A DNA stretch of 64,000 nucleotides from Paenibacillus sp. RUD330 (GCF_002243345.2 NZ_CP022655.2:275001-339000); one strand, 5' to 3'; counted from the stretch's first letter, positions 9,156 through 18,832 are shown. A program made the numbers and translations. The notes: generated by a model from the letters alone, not told the origin.

Positions 9156-10289
9156 TTGAGTACCGTCAAGCGGTTTTGGCTGCTGTCGGCTGTCCTGGCC
9201 TTCGTCCTGTGCCTGACGGCTGCCGGCGCGGCTGCCGTTCGCTACCGGGAACACTTCCCGGCCGTCAAGCGCCTGCTGTCGGAAGCCCCTGCGATGAGCG
9301 AGGAGGAAGCCGGAGGGGAATACAAGGATCTGAAGCCCGGAGAACGAACGCCCAAGGGCATCTATTATCGCAATAAAGTCATTGTCCTGATGTACCATGA
9401 CGTGCAGCCGACCCCTTCCGACACGAAGGCGCTGGCCTTGGACAAGCTGGAGCGGCAGCTCGACCTGATGCGCGAAAACAACTTCCATGTCATCAGCATG
9501 GATGAATACAAGGCCTTCATCCTAAAGCGCAAGCCGGTGCCCGACAACGCGGTGCTGCTTACGTTCGATGACGGCTACGAATCCTTTTATCGGTATGCAT
9601 ATCCCGTCCTGCTCAAGAACCGGCTGACCGCGACCAACTTCGTCATCGCCGGCACGATCGGAAACCCCAAGCATGCCGGCGTGCCGAAGCTGACCTGGGA
9701 ACAGATGAAAGCCATGCGCAAGCATGGAATGGATTTTTACAGCCATACGTACGATTCCCATGCCTATGCGCCGGAGAATGCGAAGGGAAACAAGCTGGTG
9801 CCTCTTCTGGCCGGAAGGGTGTACCGGAGCGACCTTGGCCGACGCGAGACCGAGAAAGAATACGAAAGCCGCATCCGCGCCGACCTGGACCACGCCAATC
9901 GGAAGCTGCAGAAGGAACTCGGCGTGCGCAACGATGTGCTCGCCTTTCCATACGGAGCTTTCTCGCGGCCGCTGCTCCGCACATGCAAGGAGCTCGGCAT
10001 CAACGTGACGTTGACGGTGAAGCCGGGCATGAACGGTCCGGGGAGAGGGAACGGATTCCGGCTCAATGCCGGCGGAGCGGAGAACGATCCCGAGCTGCAG
10101 ATCGAGCTCATGAAGCAGGCTCCCCGTCTGATCGGCCACAATCGCTATCAGCCCCCGGATCGGGCCTACCTGCTGCTCGCGCTTCCTCTGCTTGTCATGT
10201 TTGTCGGCGCCCTATGGCTGCGGTCGGCTTGGGAGGTCGTCGTTCTGCGCCGCAAGAAGCTGCCTCAGCTTCCGGCGGAACCATCTTAA
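9156..10289 (+). CDS. Membrane-anchored polysaccharide deacetylase (CE4/NodB family)
   Basis: The 377-residue protein has an N-terminal hydrophobic segment (about residues 5-28), then a NodB homology domain. Motifs are VLMYHDV, LLTFDDGYESFY (metal-binding Asp-Asp) and FYSHTYDSHAY (His-X3-His type). FPYGAFSR comes later. A second hydrophobic segment near the C-terminus (AYLLLALPLLVMFVGALWL) is followed by a basic tail, so the catalytic domain is probably held outside the membrane at both ends. The TTG start at 9156 has AAGGAG 9 bp upstream; an earlier in-frame TTG (9108) lacks a binding site. The substrate may be peptidoglycan or an exopolysaccharide. Confidence 0.85.
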   Translation: MSTVKRFWLLSAVLAFVLCLTAAGAAAVRYREHFPAVKRLLSEAPAMSEEEAGGEYKDLKPGERTPKGIYYRNKVIVLMYHDVQPTPSDTKALALDKLERQLDLMRENNFHVISMDEYKAFILKRKPVPDNAVLLTFDDGYESFYRYAYPVLLKNRLTATNFVIAGTIGNPKHAGVPKLTWEQMKAMRKHGMDFYSHTYDSHAYAPENAKGNKLVPLLAGRVYRSDLGRRETEKEYESRIRADLDHANRKLQKELGVRNDVLAFPYGAFSRPLLRTCKELGINVTLTVKPGMNGPGRGNGFRLNAGGAENDPELQIELMKQAPRLIGHNRYQPPDRAYLLLALPLLVMFVGALWLRSAWEVVVLRRKKLPQLPAEPS

Positions 10290-10394
10290 GAGCCAATCAA
10301 CGAGCTGTCGTCATCCCCGGTGAACCGGAGCCAGCCCATGGCGATCTCTGCGGTCCTCCTAAGGACGGCTTCCTTTCACTCTCATACGGTATGG

Positions 10395-10440
10395 CACGAG
10401 CCGCCCGAACCCGCAAGCAAGGCGGTTCTGGCGGCTCGTG
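10395..10440 (+). other. Strong hairpin upstream of the his operon
   Basis: CACGAGCCGCC (10395-10405) pairs perfectly with 10430-10440. A second inner stem (GAACCCGC with GCGGTTC, one bulge) lies inside it. No T-run follows. It sits just before the putative his promoter and could end or stabilise the deacetylase transcript. No T-box motif is visible in this 298-bp gap. Confidence 0.5.
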
Positions 10441-10445
10441 TCCGG

Positions 10446-10475
10446 TTGACGGGAGAGACCGAATCATGATAGGAT
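10446..10475 (+). promoter_or_regulatory. Putative promoter of the his operon
   Basis: TTGACG and TAGGAT are separated by 18 bp, about 110 bp upstream of hisZ. This would leave a leader of roughly 100 nt. Confidence 0.4.
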
Positions 10476-10535
10476 TACAAATACCTTTACTTTGGCAGTA
10501 TGGTAACTTGGTAGCACATTAACTTACTAAAGCGA

Positions 10536-10562
10536 ACGCTTGAAGCCGCTCGCTTCAAGCGT
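10536..10562 (+). promoter_or_regulatory. Leader hairpin just before hisZ
   Basis: ACGCTTGAAGC and GCTTCAAGCGT form an 11-bp perfect stem with a 5-nt loop. It is followed by a weak T-rich stretch and then the hisZ ribosome binding site (AGGAGA). It could act in attenuation or as an mRNA 5' stabiliser. Confidence 0.45.
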
Positions 10563-10587
10563 CTGTTTATATTAGGAGACCAAACCG

Positions 10588-11847
10588 ATGTCCAAACCAA
10601 AAGTTTTTGAAAAGCCGGTAGGCGTCAAGGACTATCTCCCCCATGCCGTATCCAAGCTCAGGCAGATCGAAAGCAGCGTGCTGAGCTGCATGGAACGATG
10701 GGGCTACGATCAGATCATGACCCCTACGCTGGAATATTACGATACTGTAGGCGTCGCCAGCTCGACGTCCGATCAGCGGCTGTTCAAGCTGCTGAACAAC
10801 CGCGGCACGACGCTCGTGCTTCGTTCCGATATGACCGCGCCGATCGCGCGTGTCGTATCCTCTCTGCTGCGGGATCAGCCGTTTCCGCTGCGCCTTTCCT
10901 ATCATTCCAGCGTATTCCGCGCGTTCGAGAACGAAGCGGGACGGGATGCGGAGTTTTTCCAGACCGGCGTCGAGCTGGTCGGAGACGCGTCGGCAGAAGC
11001 GGATGCCGAGGTCATCGCCCTTGCGATCGCCTCCCTACAAGCCGCGGGGGTAGAGAAATTCCGCATCGCGGTCGGCCATGTGGGCTTTCTGAACGGATTG
11101 CTGGAAGAGCTGCTGCCGGGACGGACGGAATGCCAGGGCAAGCTCAAGGATTATCTGCTCAACCGGGATCATGTCGGGTATCGGGACCAGCTTGGAAGAT
11201 TGGGGCTGACCGAGCAGGTCCAGCAGGAGCTGAAGGGGCTGCTCCGCCTTCGCGGCGGCCAGGAAATCTGCACGCAGGCGATGAGCCTGACCCCGAACGC
11301 CACGGCCCAAGAGTCGATTCGCCATCTGTGCGAGATATGGGATGTGCTGGAGGCGTACGGCGTAAGCGAGCATGTGCTGATCGATCTGACGATGATCGGA
11401 GATTTCTCGTATTATACGGGCATGACCTTCGAGGGTTATGCGGCGGATCTCGGATTTCCCGTCGTCGGAGGCGGGCGGTACGACAACCTCCTCCAGCAGT
11501 TCGGGCGCCCGGCGCCGGCAACCGGCTTCGCTGTCAAGACGACCCGGGTGCTGGAGCTGGTCGGCGAGGAGCAGGAGGCTCCGCGCCGGATTCTGATCGG
11601 ATATGACGGCAAGGGGCGCGAGCGCGCTCTGGCCGAAGCGATCCGGCTGAGAGGGCAAGGAGCGGCAGTCGTGACGGCCTGCATGGAGGCTCCGGGAATC
11701 CGCCATGGCGAAGCCCAGGGCAGCGAAGAGCCGGAGCGCAACGCCCTGCGTCTTGCCGACGGCGAGTCCGTGAAATATGGCGGCTTGGTGTATGGGACGT
11801 TCCTGCCCTTCTTTGACGGGAACCAAGAGGAGGGAGACGGGCGATGA
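10588..11847 (+). CDS. hisZ: ATP phosphoribosyltransferase regulatory subunit HisZ
   Basis: HisZ is a catalytically inactive paralogue of histidyl-tRNA synthetase that joins short-form HisG to make an active, histidine-regulated enzyme for step 1 of the pathway. The 419-residue protein has class II synthetase motif 2 ([13 protein letters not shown]) and a GGGRYDNLL segment. It lacks the anticodon-binding domain of full HisRS. The ATG follows TAGGAG. It overlaps hisG by four bases (ATGA), consistent with coupled synthesis of the two subunits. Confidence 0.94.
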   Translation: MSKPKVFEKPVGVKDYLPHAVSKLRQIESSVLSCMERWGYDQIMTPTLEYYDTVGVASSTSDQRLFKLLNNRGTTLVLRSDMTAPIARVVSSLLRDQPFPLRLSYHSSVFRAFENEAGRDAEFFQTGVELVGDASAEADAEVIALAIASLQAAGVEKFRIAVGHVGFLNGLLEELLPGRTECQGKLKDYLLNRDHVGYRDQLGRLGLTEQVQQELKGLLRLRGGQEICTQAMSLTPNATAQESIRHLCEIWDVLEAYGVSEHVLIDLTMIGDFSYYTGMTFEGYAADLGFPVVGGGRYDNLLQQFGRPAPATGFAVKTTRVLELVGEEQEAPRRILIGYDGKGRERALAEAIRLRGQGAAVVTACMEAPGIRHGEAQGSEEPERNALRLADGESVKYGGLVYGTFLPFFDGNQEEGDGR

Positions 11848-12497
11848 GGACGGACGGCAGGGCAGATGGCGATATTCTCAAGGTCGCAATGCCGAAAGGA
11901 CGCATTTACAAGCAAGCCTCCCGGCTGTTCCGGGAAGCGGGCCTCCTTATCAACGAAGAGGTCGACGAATCGAGGAAGCTGATCGTCGAAGTGCCGGAGG
12001 CGCGCATGGAATTCATCATGGCCAAGCCGGTCGATGTGCCGACGTATGTGGAATATGGAGTCGCTGATATCGGTGTCGTCGGCAAGGACGTGCTGATGGA
12101 GGAAAACAAGGACGTCTACGAGCTGCTCGATCTGGGTATCGCCCGCTGCCGCATGTCGGTCATCGGGCTGCCGGACTGGAAGCCGGTCATCAATCCGCGC
12201 GTCGCGACGAAATATCCTGCGGTAGCCTCCCAGTATTTCCGGGAGCGCGGGCAGCAGGTCGAGGTCATCAAGCTGAACGGCTCCATCGAGCTGGCTCCTC
12301 TGATCGGCCTTGCCGACCGGATCGTCGACATGGTGGAGACCGGGCAGACGCTGCGCGACAACGGGCTTGTGGAGATGGAAGAAATCTTCAGCATCACGAG
12401 CAGGCTGATCGCCAACCGCGTCAGCTACCGCATGAAGAACGATGCGATCCAGAGCCTTTGCGATCGTCTTCAGGCGGCATTGGGCGCAAAGGCGTAG
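11844..12497 (+). CDS. hisG: ATP phosphoribosyltransferase catalytic subunit HisG (short form)
   Basis: This enzyme condenses ATP and PRPP to phosphoribosyl-ATP, the first committed step of histidine synthesis. The 217-residue length is that of the short form, which lacks the C-terminal regulatory domain and needs HisZ. Family segments are [12 protein letters not shown] at the N-terminus, [12 protein letters not shown] and the PRPP-binding region [20 protein letters not shown]. The ATG overlaps the hisZ stop. Confidence 0.95.
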   Translation: MRTDGRADGDILKVAMPKGRIYKQASRLFREAGLLINEEVDESRKLIVEVPEARMEFIMAKPVDVPTYVEYGVADIGVVGKDVLMEENKDVYELLDLGIARCRMSVIGLPDWKPVINPRVATKYPAVASQYFRERGQQVEVIKLNGSIELAPLIGLADRIVDMVETGQTLRDNGLVEMEEIFSITSRLIANRVSYRMKNDAIQSLCDRLQAALGAKA

Positions 12498-12561
12498 AGA
12501 TCAGATGAGAATCGGCGGTCCAAGAAGCCTTCACGGGACCGATTCAGACGGAGGAATGGCG

Positions 12562-13233
12562 ATGACGGCGATTAAGGCAGTGGTCTTCGATTTTGACGGG
12601 CTGATTCTGGATACGGAGACGCCTTCCTACGAGGCGTTCAATCGGGTATACCGCGAGCATGGAGCAGAGCTTCCGCTGGAAATGTACGCCCGGTGCGTCG
12701 GAACGTCCTTTGCGGCTTTCGACCCTTATGCTTATCTGGAAGAGATTCTGGGCAAGCCGCTGGAGAGGGAGCTCATCGAAACCCGGTACAAGGAGATCTA
12801 TTCGGCCATCGTCCGGGAATCCTCCATCCTGCCGGGAGTCCGGGAGAATTTGGCGCGCGCCCGCGAGCTGGGGCTTGCCGTCGGCCTGGCCTCCAGCTCC
12901 TCCTGGGGCTGGATCGAGCCTTTGCTGGCGAGGCATGGACTGTTGGATCGCTTCGACTCTTTCCAGACGAAGGATAAAGTGAAGCAGATCAAGCCGGATC
13001 CCGAGCTCTACCTCGCCTCGCTGACGGAGCTTGGCGTCCAGGGGCATGAGGCGGTATCGTTCGAGGATTCGCTCAACGGCTTCACGGCCGCCCGCGCTGC
13101 CGGCATGCGGACGGTCGTGATTCCGAACTCCGTCACGCGGCATTTGACGTTCAGCGGAGCCGACCTGCAGCTGGAGTCCATGGCGGATCTGACGCTGGAT
13201 TTGCTTTTGGAGCGTCTGGAGCCGCAGCGCTAG
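12562..13233 (+). CDS. HAD-superfamily hydrolase (beta-phosphoglucomutase-like)
   Basis: The 223-residue protein is a subfamily IA HAD phosphatase. Motif I is [11 protein letters not shown], motif II is GLASSS, the Lys lies in [11 protein letters not shown] and motif III is FEDSLNG. The start chosen (12562) is 7 bp from GGAGG; another ATG at 12556 is too close. It sits inside the his operon between hisG and hisD, where no biosynthetic step is missing except histidinol-phosphatase. A PHP-type enzyme for that step is encoded at 19.1 kb, so this protein may be an unrelated housekeeping phosphatase or a second enzyme. Confidence 0.85.
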   Translation: MTAIKAVVFDFDGLILDTETPSYEAFNRVYREHGAELPLEMYARCVGTSFAAFDPYAYLEEILGKPLERELIETRYKEIYSAIVRESSILPGVRENLARARELGLAVGLASSSSWGWIEPLLARHGLLDRFDSFQTKDKVKQIKPDPELYLASLTELGVQGHEAVSFEDSLNGFTAARAAGMRTVVIPNSVTRHLTFSGADLQLESMADLTLDLLLERLEPQR

Positions 13234-13310
13234 GAGGAGATCCGCTTCCGGCAGGGCTTGAGGCGCAAAACATCTCGATAATGCGACAACGATCGAAAGG
13301 GGGAGGCTGC

Positions 13311-14642
13311 ATGCGCATCATGCGGGCGGAGCAGTTCAAGTTGACCCGGGAAGTGGAATATGGAACCCCGGAACAGAATGAGTCGGTGCGGAGCACGGTG
13401 GAAGCCCTCCGGACACGCGGCGACGAGGCGCTGCTGGAGCTGACGGAAAAATACGACGGCGTGTCTCTCTCGGCGTCGGACCTGCGGGTGACGGAGGAGG
13501 AGATCCAGTCCGCCTACAGCTGGGTGGAGCCGGATTTCCTGGACGCCATCCGCGGCGCGGCTGCGAATATCCGCCGCTACCATGAGCGCCAGCGGCGCCA
13601 GTCCTGGATGGATGTGCAGCCGGACGGCACCGTGCTGGGCCAAGTGCTGCGCCCCTTGAAGCGGGTAGGCGTATACGTGCCGGGAGGCAAAGCCGCCTAT
13701 CCTTCTTCCGTGCTGATGAACGTCATCCCGGCGCAGGTCGCCGGCGTTCCCGAGATCGTCATGGTCACGCCTCCGGCGACGGGAGGCAAAGCGGGCGTCG
13801 ACCCGTACATCCTCGTTGCGGCAGCCGAAGCCGGCGTCAAGGAGATGTACCGCGTCGGCGGAGCGCAGGCGATCGCCGCGCTTGCCTACGGAACGGAGAG
13901 CATCCCGCCGGTGGACAAAATCTGCGGTCCCGGAAACATCTACGTCGCCCTCGCCAAACGCGCCGTCTATGGCGCCGTCGATATCGACAGCATAGCCGGG
14001 CCGAGCGAAATCGCGGTGCTGGCCGACGATACGGCCGAGCCGGCGTATGTCGCAGCCGACCTGCTGTCGCAGGCGGAGCATGACGAGATGGCGTCGAGCA
14101 TTCTCATCACGCCGTCGAGAGAGCTTGCCGAAGCGACAGCAGCGGAGGTGGAGCGCCAGCTGGCGCTGCTCCCGCGCGCTGCGATCGCGAGGGAGTCGAT
14201 CGACCGGCATGGAGCCATCCTGCTGGTCGATTCCATCGCAGCCGGCGTGGACATCGTCAACCGGCTCGCGCCTGAGCATTTGGAGGTGCTGACCGCCGAC
14301 CCGATGGCCCTGCTCGGCTCCATCGAGAATGCCGGAGCGATCTTCCTCGGGCCGTACAGCTCGGAGCCCGTCGGCGATTACTACGCGGGACCGAACCATA
14401 TCATTCCGACCAACGGCACGGCGAGATTCAGCTCTCCCGTCAATGTGGACGACTTCATCAAAAAATCCAGCCTGATCTCGTACAGCCGCGAGGCGCTGCT
14501 GCGGGACGGCCAAGCGATCATGACGCTGGCTCGGCATGAAGGGCTGGAAGGCCACGCCCGCGCGATCGAAGTGCGGTTGGAGCGGGAGGCCGTACCCGCC
14601 GCAGGAGCGGCGAACCAAGCTACGGACGGAAAGAGGGAATAA
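13311..14642 (+). CDS. hisD: Histidinol dehydrogenase HisD
   Basis: HisD oxidises L-histidinol to L-histidine in two NAD-dependent steps, the last of the pathway. The 443-residue protein carries [20 protein letters not shown], the signature around [23 protein letters not shown] and the metal/substrate segment [15 protein letters not shown]. The ATG at 13311 follows AAGGGGGAGG; the frame is open from 13281 without a better site. A short Ala-rich C-terminal tail extends beyond the usual end. It is 3 bp from hisB. Confidence 0.95.
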   Translation: MRIMRAEQFKLTREVEYGTPEQNESVRSTVEALRTRGDEALLELTEKYDGVSLSASDLRVTEEEIQSAYSWVEPDFLDAIRGAAANIRRYHERQRRQSWMDVQPDGTVLGQVLRPLKRVGVYVPGGKAAYPSSVLMNVIPAQVAGVPEIVMVTPPATGGKAGVDPYILVAAAEAGVKEMYRVGGAQAIAALAYGTESIPPVDKICGPGNIYVALAKRAVYGAVDIDSIAGPSEIAVLADDTAEPAYVAADLLSQAEHDEMASSILITPSRELAEATAAEVERQLALLPRAAIARESIDRHGAILLVDSIAAGVDIVNRLAPEHLEVLTADPMALLGSIENAGAIFLGPYSSEPVGDYYAGPNHIIPTNGTARFSSPVNVDDFIKKSSLISYSREALLRDGQAIMTLARHEGLEGHARAIEVRLEREAVPAAGAANQATDGKRE

Positions 14643-14645
14643 GAG

Positions 14646-15260
14646 ATGGCACAAGACGACAACAAGCCGCAACAAGACCGCCGCGCCGAGGTGGCGCGCA
14701 AGACGAACGAAACCGACATCAAGCTCGCGTTCGGCGTGGATGGAAGCGGCCGCTCGGAGATCGAGACGGATGTTCCTTTTCTGAATCATATGCTGGATCT
14801 GTTCACGAAGCACGGGCAGTTCGACCTGAAGGTCGAAGCGCGCGGCGACGTCGATATCGACGATCATCACACGGTGGAGGACATCGGCATCTGCCTCGGA
14901 CAGACGCTGCGGGAGGCGCTTGGGGACAAGCGGGGAATCAAGCGTTATGCGAGCGTGTTCGTCCCGATGGACGAAGCTCTTGCCCAGGTTGTCATTGATC
15001 TCAGCAACAGGCCTCATTTCGAGTATCGGGCCGAGTATCCTTCCCAGCAGGTGGGCAGCTTCTCCACGGAGCTCGTGCATGAATTCCTGTGGAAGCTGGC
15101 GCTCGAGGGCCGCTTCACCCTTCACGTCATCGTCCATTACGGCAAAAACACGCATCATATGATCGAAGCGGTGTTCAAGGCGCTTGGACGCGCCTTGGAC
15201 GAGGCGACCTCCATCGACCCGCGCGTGCAGGGAGTGCCTTCGACGAAGGGTGTGCTGTAG
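14646..15260 (+). CDS. hisB: Imidazoleglycerol-phosphate dehydratase HisB
   Basis: HisB removes water from imidazoleglycerol phosphate to give imidazole-acetol phosphate. The 204-residue, monofunctional protein has the two metal-binding motifs DDHHTVED and GKNTHHMIEA, together with FLNHMLDLFTKHG and the C-terminal STKGVL. No phosphatase domain is fused to it, unlike the E. coli protein. An extra 10-15 residue hydrophilic N-terminus is present. Confidence 0.96.
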   Translation: MAQDDNKPQQDRRAEVARKTNETDIKLAFGVDGSGRSEIETDVPFLNHMLDLFTKHGQFDLKVEARGDVDIDDHHTVEDIGICLGQTLREALGDKRGIKRYASVFVPMDEALAQVVIDLSNRPHFEYRAEYPSQQVGSFSTELVHEFLWKLALEGRFTLHVIVHYGKNTHHMIEAVFKALGRALDEATSIDPRVQGVPSTKGVL

Positions 15261-15866
15261 ATGATCGCGATCATCGATTACGGCCTCGGCAATCTCCATA
15301 GCGTCAGCAAAGCGGTGGAGCGGCTTGGTTTCGAAGCCGTCGTGACCGCGGACAGGGCCGAGATTCTTGGAGCGGATGCCGCCATCCTTCCCGGCGTCGG
15401 CGCTTTCGGGGATGCGATGGCCTATCTGCGCGAGACGGGCATGGACGAGGCGGCGCGGGCTTACGCGGCTTCGGGCAAGCCGCTGCTCGGCATCTGCCTC
15501 GGCATGCAGCTGCTGTTCGCGGAAGGCGAGGAGCATGGCAGCCATGAAGGGCTTGGCTTGCTGCCGGGCCGGGTCGTGCGCTTCGAGGGGGACTACAAGA
15601 TTCCTCATATGGGCTGGAACCGCCTGGACTTCCTGCAGCCCAGTCCGTTGACGGCGGGCCTGGAGGAGGGTCATGTCTATTTCGTCCATTCCTATCATGT
15701 CCAAGTCGGCGAAAAGAGCGATCTGATCGCGACAGCCGACTACCATCAGCCGGTTACGGCTATCGTAGGACGCGGCAACGTATACGGCATGCAGTTCCAT
15801 CCGGAAAAAAGCGGCGAGCTCGGCATGAGCCTGCTGCGCAATTTTCTCGTCTTGGCTCGCGGATAA
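15261..15866 (+). CDS. hisH: Imidazole glycerol phosphate synthase, glutaminase subunit HisH
   Basis: HisH supplies ammonia from glutamine to HisF. The 201-residue class I glutamine amidotransferase has its nucleophile Cys in LLGICLGMQLLF and the His-Glu pair in MQFHPEKSG. ILPGVGAFGDAM at residue 40 is also typical. The ATG directly follows the hisB stop, which suggests coupled translation. Confidence 0.96.
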   Translation: MIAIIDYGLGNLHSVSKAVERLGFEAVVTADRAEILGADAAILPGVGAFGDAMAYLRETGMDEAARAYAASGKPLLGICLGMQLLFAEGEEHGSHEGLGLLPGRVVRFEGDYKIPHMGWNRLDFLQPSPLTAGLEEGHVYFVHSYHVQVGEKSDLIATADYHQPVTAIVGRGNVYGMQFHPEKSGELGMSLLRNFLVLARG

Positions 15867-15978
15867 GCCGCCGGCCGGAGATGAAGCTGCCGGGCTGCCC
15901 GACTGGACCTGCTGCTCGATTATTCTCCGCCCGACTCTTGGAGACAGACTGCCTGGCCGGAATCATCATCCGCGTACC

Positions 15979-15997
15979 GGCAAGCCTTCGGCTTGCC
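15979..15997 (+). other. Small hairpin in the hisH-hisA spacer
   Basis: GGCAAGCC and GGCTTGCC form an 8-bp stem with loop TTC and no T-run. It lies in the only sizeable gap (158 bp) of the hisZ-hisI operon. It may be an RNA processing or stability element. Confidence 0.35.
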
Positions 15998-16024
15998 CAT
16001 CTCATTTGTGGAGGAATCAACCTA

Positions 16025-16756
16025 ATGTCCAAGTTCACCATCTACCCGGCCATCGATATCCGCGGCGGCCGCGCCGTCCGCCTCGTGCAAGGCGACTACA
16101 ACCAGGAGACGGTCTACAACGACAGCCCCGTGAACGCGGCGCTGGAATGGCAGGCGCAGGGCGCTGCCTGGATACATCTCGTCGATCTGGACGGAGCCAA
16201 GGCGGGACATCCCGTGAATGCGGAGCTGATCGGGCAGATCGCGGCCGCGGTCGACGTTCCGGTGCAGCTTGGCGGCGGCCTTCGCACGGAGGCCGATGTG
16301 GAGCGGCTGCTCGGGCTTGGGGTCCAGCGGATCATCCTCGGCACGGCGGCGATTGAGGACCGGGCTTTTGTGGAGAGAGTGCTGGCCTTGCATGGAGACC
16401 GGGTAGCGATCGGCATCGATGCCCGCGACGGACTTGTCGCGACGCGCGGATGGCTGGAGACGTCCGAGGTCCGGGCGGAGGAGCTGGCGCGGGATCTGGC
16501 GGCGAAAGGCGCGGCGACCTTCATCTTCACGGATATTTCCCGCGATGGAATGATGGAAGGGCCGAATGTCGAGGCCATCCGTTCGCTGGCTGCATATTCC
16601 GGAGCCGATGTCATCGCTTCGGGCGGAGTCAGCCGGATCGAGGATCTGCGCGCGCTGGCGGCCTACAAGCAAGAGGGCATCAGCGGAGCCATCGTCGGAA
16701 AAGCCCTGTATACCGGGGCGATCGCGCTATCCGGTGCCGTACGCGAGCTGAACTAG
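16025..16756 (+). CDS. hisA: Phosphoribosylformimino-5-aminoimidazole carboxamide ribotide isomerase HisA
   Basis: This TIM-barrel isomerase converts ProFAR to PRFAR. The 243-residue protein has the HisA/HisF half-barrel repeats. The catalytic Asp is in YPAIDIRGGRAVRLVQGD and the second in FIFTDISRDGMMEGPN, and the phosphate-binding loops are VQLGGGLR and ASGGVSR. The ATG at 16025 follows GGAGG; the frame is open further upstream but without a binding site. Confidence 0.96.
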   Translation: MSKFTIYPAIDIRGGRAVRLVQGDYNQETVYNDSPVNAALEWQAQGAAWIHLVDLDGAKAGHPVNAELIGQIAAAVDVPVQLGGGLRTEADVERLLGLGVQRIILGTAAIEDRAFVERVLALHGDRVAIGIDARDGLVATRGWLETSEVRAEELARDLAAKGAATFIFTDISRDGMMEGPNVEAIRSLAAYSGADVIASGGVSRIEDLRALAAYKQEGISGAIVGKALYTGAIALSGAVRELN

Positions 16757-16792
16757 CCGAAGAGTTCGATTTTCAGAAAAGAGGTAGCGCCT

Positions 16793-17551
16793 ATGTTAGC
16801 CAAACGCATCATCCCCTGCCTGGACGTGAAGGACGGACGCGTCGTCAAGGGCGTCAACTTCGTCAATCTCCGCGACGCGGGCGATCCGGTCGAGCTGGCT
16901 GCGCTTTATGACCGTGAAGGCGCCGACGAGCTCGTCTTTCTCGACATATCCGCCTCTGTCGAAGGCAGAGCGACGATGATCGAGGTCGTCCGCCGTACGG
17001 CCGGGGAAATTACGATTCCGTTCACGGTGGGCGGGGGAATCTCCCAGGTCGACGACATGAAGCGGATTCTCCGCGCGGGAGCGGACAAGATTGGCATCAA
17101 TACAGCGGCGGTGCTCAATCCGCAGCTGATCTCGGACGGAGCGCGGCGCTTTGGCTCCCAGTGCATCGTCGTTGCGGTCGACGCCAAGTTCAATCCGGAG
17201 TGGGGAGAGTGGGAAGTCTACACACACGGCGGCCGCAAGGCTGCCGGCATCCGTGCGCTGGAATGGGTGCGGCAGGCGGAGTCTCTCGGCGCGGGGGAGC
17301 TTCTTTTGACCAGCATGGACGCCGACGGCACGAAGGACGGGTTCGACATCGCGCTGACCCGGGCGGTCTCGGATGCGGCAGGCATTCCGGTCATCGCCTC
17401 CGGCGGCGCCGGGAGGACGGAGCATTTCGGCGAGGTGTTCCGCGAAGGACGCGCCGATGCGGGGCTGGCGGCGACGATCTTCCATTATAAGGAGCTGACG
17501 GTCGCGGCAGTCAAGGAAGAGCTGCGCCGGGAAGGAGTCGAGGTCCGATGA
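16793..17551 (+). CDS. hisF: Imidazole glycerol phosphate synthase, cyclase subunit HisF
   Basis: HisF uses ammonia from HisH to form imidazole glycerol phosphate and AICAR, a purine precursor. The 252-residue TIM barrel carries [17 protein letters not shown] (catalytic Asp11 region), [22 protein letters not shown] and IASGGAG. The stop overlaps the hisI start (ATGA). Confidence 0.97.
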   Translation: MLAKRIIPCLDVKDGRVVKGVNFVNLRDAGDPVELAALYDREGADELVFLDISASVEGRATMIEVVRRTAGEITIPFTVGGGISQVDDMKRILRAGADKIGINTAAVLNPQLISDGARRFGSQCIVVAVDAKFNPEWGEWEVYTHGGRKAAGIRALEWVRQAESLGAGELLLTSMDADGTKDGFDIALTRAVSDAAGIPVIASGGAGRTEHFGEVFREGRADAGLAATIFHYKELTVAAVKEELRREGVEVR

Positions 17552-18252
17552 GCGGCAAGGAAATGGCGCGCGGGACGGCGGGTGCCGCCGATCTCGATGC
17601 GATCAAATACGACGCGTCCGGGCTTGTGCCCGCCATCGTGCAGGACGCGGTATCCAAGGAAGTGCTGATGCTCGCCTACATGAACGAGGAATCACTGCGC
17701 CTTTCGCTGGAAAGCGGCGAGACCTGGTTCTGGAGCCGCTCCCGCAGCGAGCTGTGGCATAAGGGCGCGACGAGCGGCCATACGCAGCGGATCCGCTCGC
17801 TGAGCTACGACTGCGACGGGGACACTCTGCTGGTCCTCGTGGATCAGAAGGGGCCGGCCTGCCATACGGGGAAATACAGCTGCTTCCACAATCCGCTTAT
17901 GGCGGGCGGCGCTTCGGGAGATTCCGCGCCGGCTGAAGCGGGCCGCTTCGACATGCTGGGCGAATTGGAGCGGACGATCTCGGAGCGGCATGCGGAGCGG
18001 CCGGAAGGAGCTTACACGTCCTACCTGTTCGAGAAGGGGCTGGACAAGATCCTCAAGAAGTTCGGCGAGGAGAGCATCGAGGTGGTCATCGCGGCCAAAA
18101 ACGGCGACAATGCCGAGCTTGGCTCCGAGGCGGGCGACTTGATCTTCCATTTGATGGTTCTGCTCCGCGAGCGCGGGCTTCCGTTGGACTCCGTCATGGA
18201 CGTTCTGCGCGAGCGGCACGGCAAGCCGACGACAAACAAGATGAACCGCTGA
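17548..18252 (+). CDS. hisI: Bifunctional phosphoribosyl-AMP cyclohydrolase / phosphoribosyl-ATP pyrophosphatase HisIE
   Basis: This fused enzyme carries out steps 2 and 3 of histidine synthesis. The N-terminal cyclohydrolase half (to about residue 125) contains [15 protein letters not shown], then DCDGD and CHTGKYSCF with zinc-ligand Cys and Asp residues. The C-terminal pyrophosphatase half contains [19 protein letters not shown] and a second acidic helix [11 protein letters not shown]. The 234 residues fit the Bacillus-type fusion. It ends the main his operon. Confidence 0.96.
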   Translation: MSGKEMARGTAGAADLDAIKYDASGLVPAIVQDAVSKEVLMLAYMNEESLRLSLESGETWFWSRSRSELWHKGATSGHTQRIRSLSYDCDGDTLLVLVDQKGPACHTGKYSCFHNPLMAGGASGDSAPAEAGRFDMLGELERTISERHAERPEGAYTSYLFEKGLDKILKKFGEESIEVVIAAKNGDNAELGSEAGDLIFHLMVLLRERGLPLDSVMDVLRERHGKPTTNKMNR

Positions 18253-18259
18253 CCTCTTC

Positions 18260-18287
18260 AGCCCGCTCGCTTTTAGCGATGCGGGCT
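18260..18287 (+). other. Hairpin after hisI, possible weak terminator
   Basis: AGCCCGCTCGC and GCGATGCGGGCT form an imperfect stem 8 bp after the hisI stop. No T-run follows, so termination here is uncertain. Confidence 0.35.
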
Positions 18288-18373
18288 GCTGTTGCAGGTG
18301 AAGGCGGCTTCGCGGCTGACCTGGGAGAGCGTCGCACCGTGGGCATGCCGAAGATGATCGCTGCGCGGGATTG

Positions 18374-18480
18374 CCGTAGAAAACCGCTCGGCAGGAATAC
18401 CGTAGAATACCGCTCCGCGGGAATACCGTAGAAAACCGCGAATACCGCTCCGCGGGAATACCGTAGAAAACCGCTCCGCG
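18374..18480. repeat. 26-bp tandem array in the hisI-hisJ gap
   Basis: Four units begin at 18374, 18400, 18426 and 18461 with CCGTAGAAAACCGCTCCGCG. Spacings are 26, 26 and 35 bp; the third unit holds an extra 9 bp. Confidence 0.8.
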
Positions 18481-18598
18481 GCTGACCATTCTTCCGATCG
18501 CTGTTGAAGCCGTATTCCTCTTATTGGATTATATTTGGTTGGAATACGCCTTCAAAGGCGAACGCTTACGCTTCTACAGAACGGTCAGTCCGCTGCCG
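18479..18598 (+). repeat. Dispersed hairpin element, copy 1
   Basis: This is one of three copies of an element of roughly 115-140 bp (others at 18715-18832 and 35165-35302). The core stem pairs 18504-18518 with 18541-18555 (14 of 15 positions). The conserved flanks are TTCCGATCGCTG before it and AAAGGCGAACGC after it, ending with CAGAACGGTCAGTCCGCT. It is inverted relative to copy 2, and the pair brackets a GC-rich tandem array. Confidence 0.8.
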
Positions 18599-18611
18599 CT
18601 AAACTACGGGA

Positions 18612-18690
18612 GCCCGCGTGCGCTCGTCGCGCCGCGGAGCAGGGCCCGCGCGCGCTCGTCGCGCCGCGGAGCAGGGCCCGCGCGCGCTCG
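18612..18690. repeat. 32-bp GC-rich tandem repeat
   Basis: About 2.4 units of exactly 32 bp begin at 18612, 18644 and 18676 with GCCCGCG and contain CGTCGCGCCGCGGAGCAGG. The array lies between the two inverted copies of the dispersed element. Confidence 0.8.
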
Positions 18691-18714
18691 GGTTTGGATG
18701 CACATATCCGCGAA

Positions 18715-18832
18715 AGCGGACTGACCGTTCTGAAGAAACGGAAGTGTTCGCATTTGAAGACATATTCTTACCTATAAATACCTTTTAATGAAGAGAATAT
18801 GGCTTCAACAGCGATCGGAAGAATGGTCAGCC
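18715..18832 (-). repeat. Dispersed hairpin element, copy 2 (inverted)
   Basis: This is the inverted partner of copy 1. The segment from about 18801 to 18832 is the reverse complement of 18479-18510, and an 18-bp perfect inverted match joins 18577-18594 to 18715-18732. Its own core stem pairs 18754-18767 with 18795-18808. A stem base pair that is G-C in copy 1 is A-T here. Confidence 0.8.

Noticed and set aside
13230-15800. Very long minus-strand frame opposite hisD, hisB and hisH (856 codons)
   Set aside because: It is Arg/His/Asp-rich antisense translation of the his genes, without a recognised domain.
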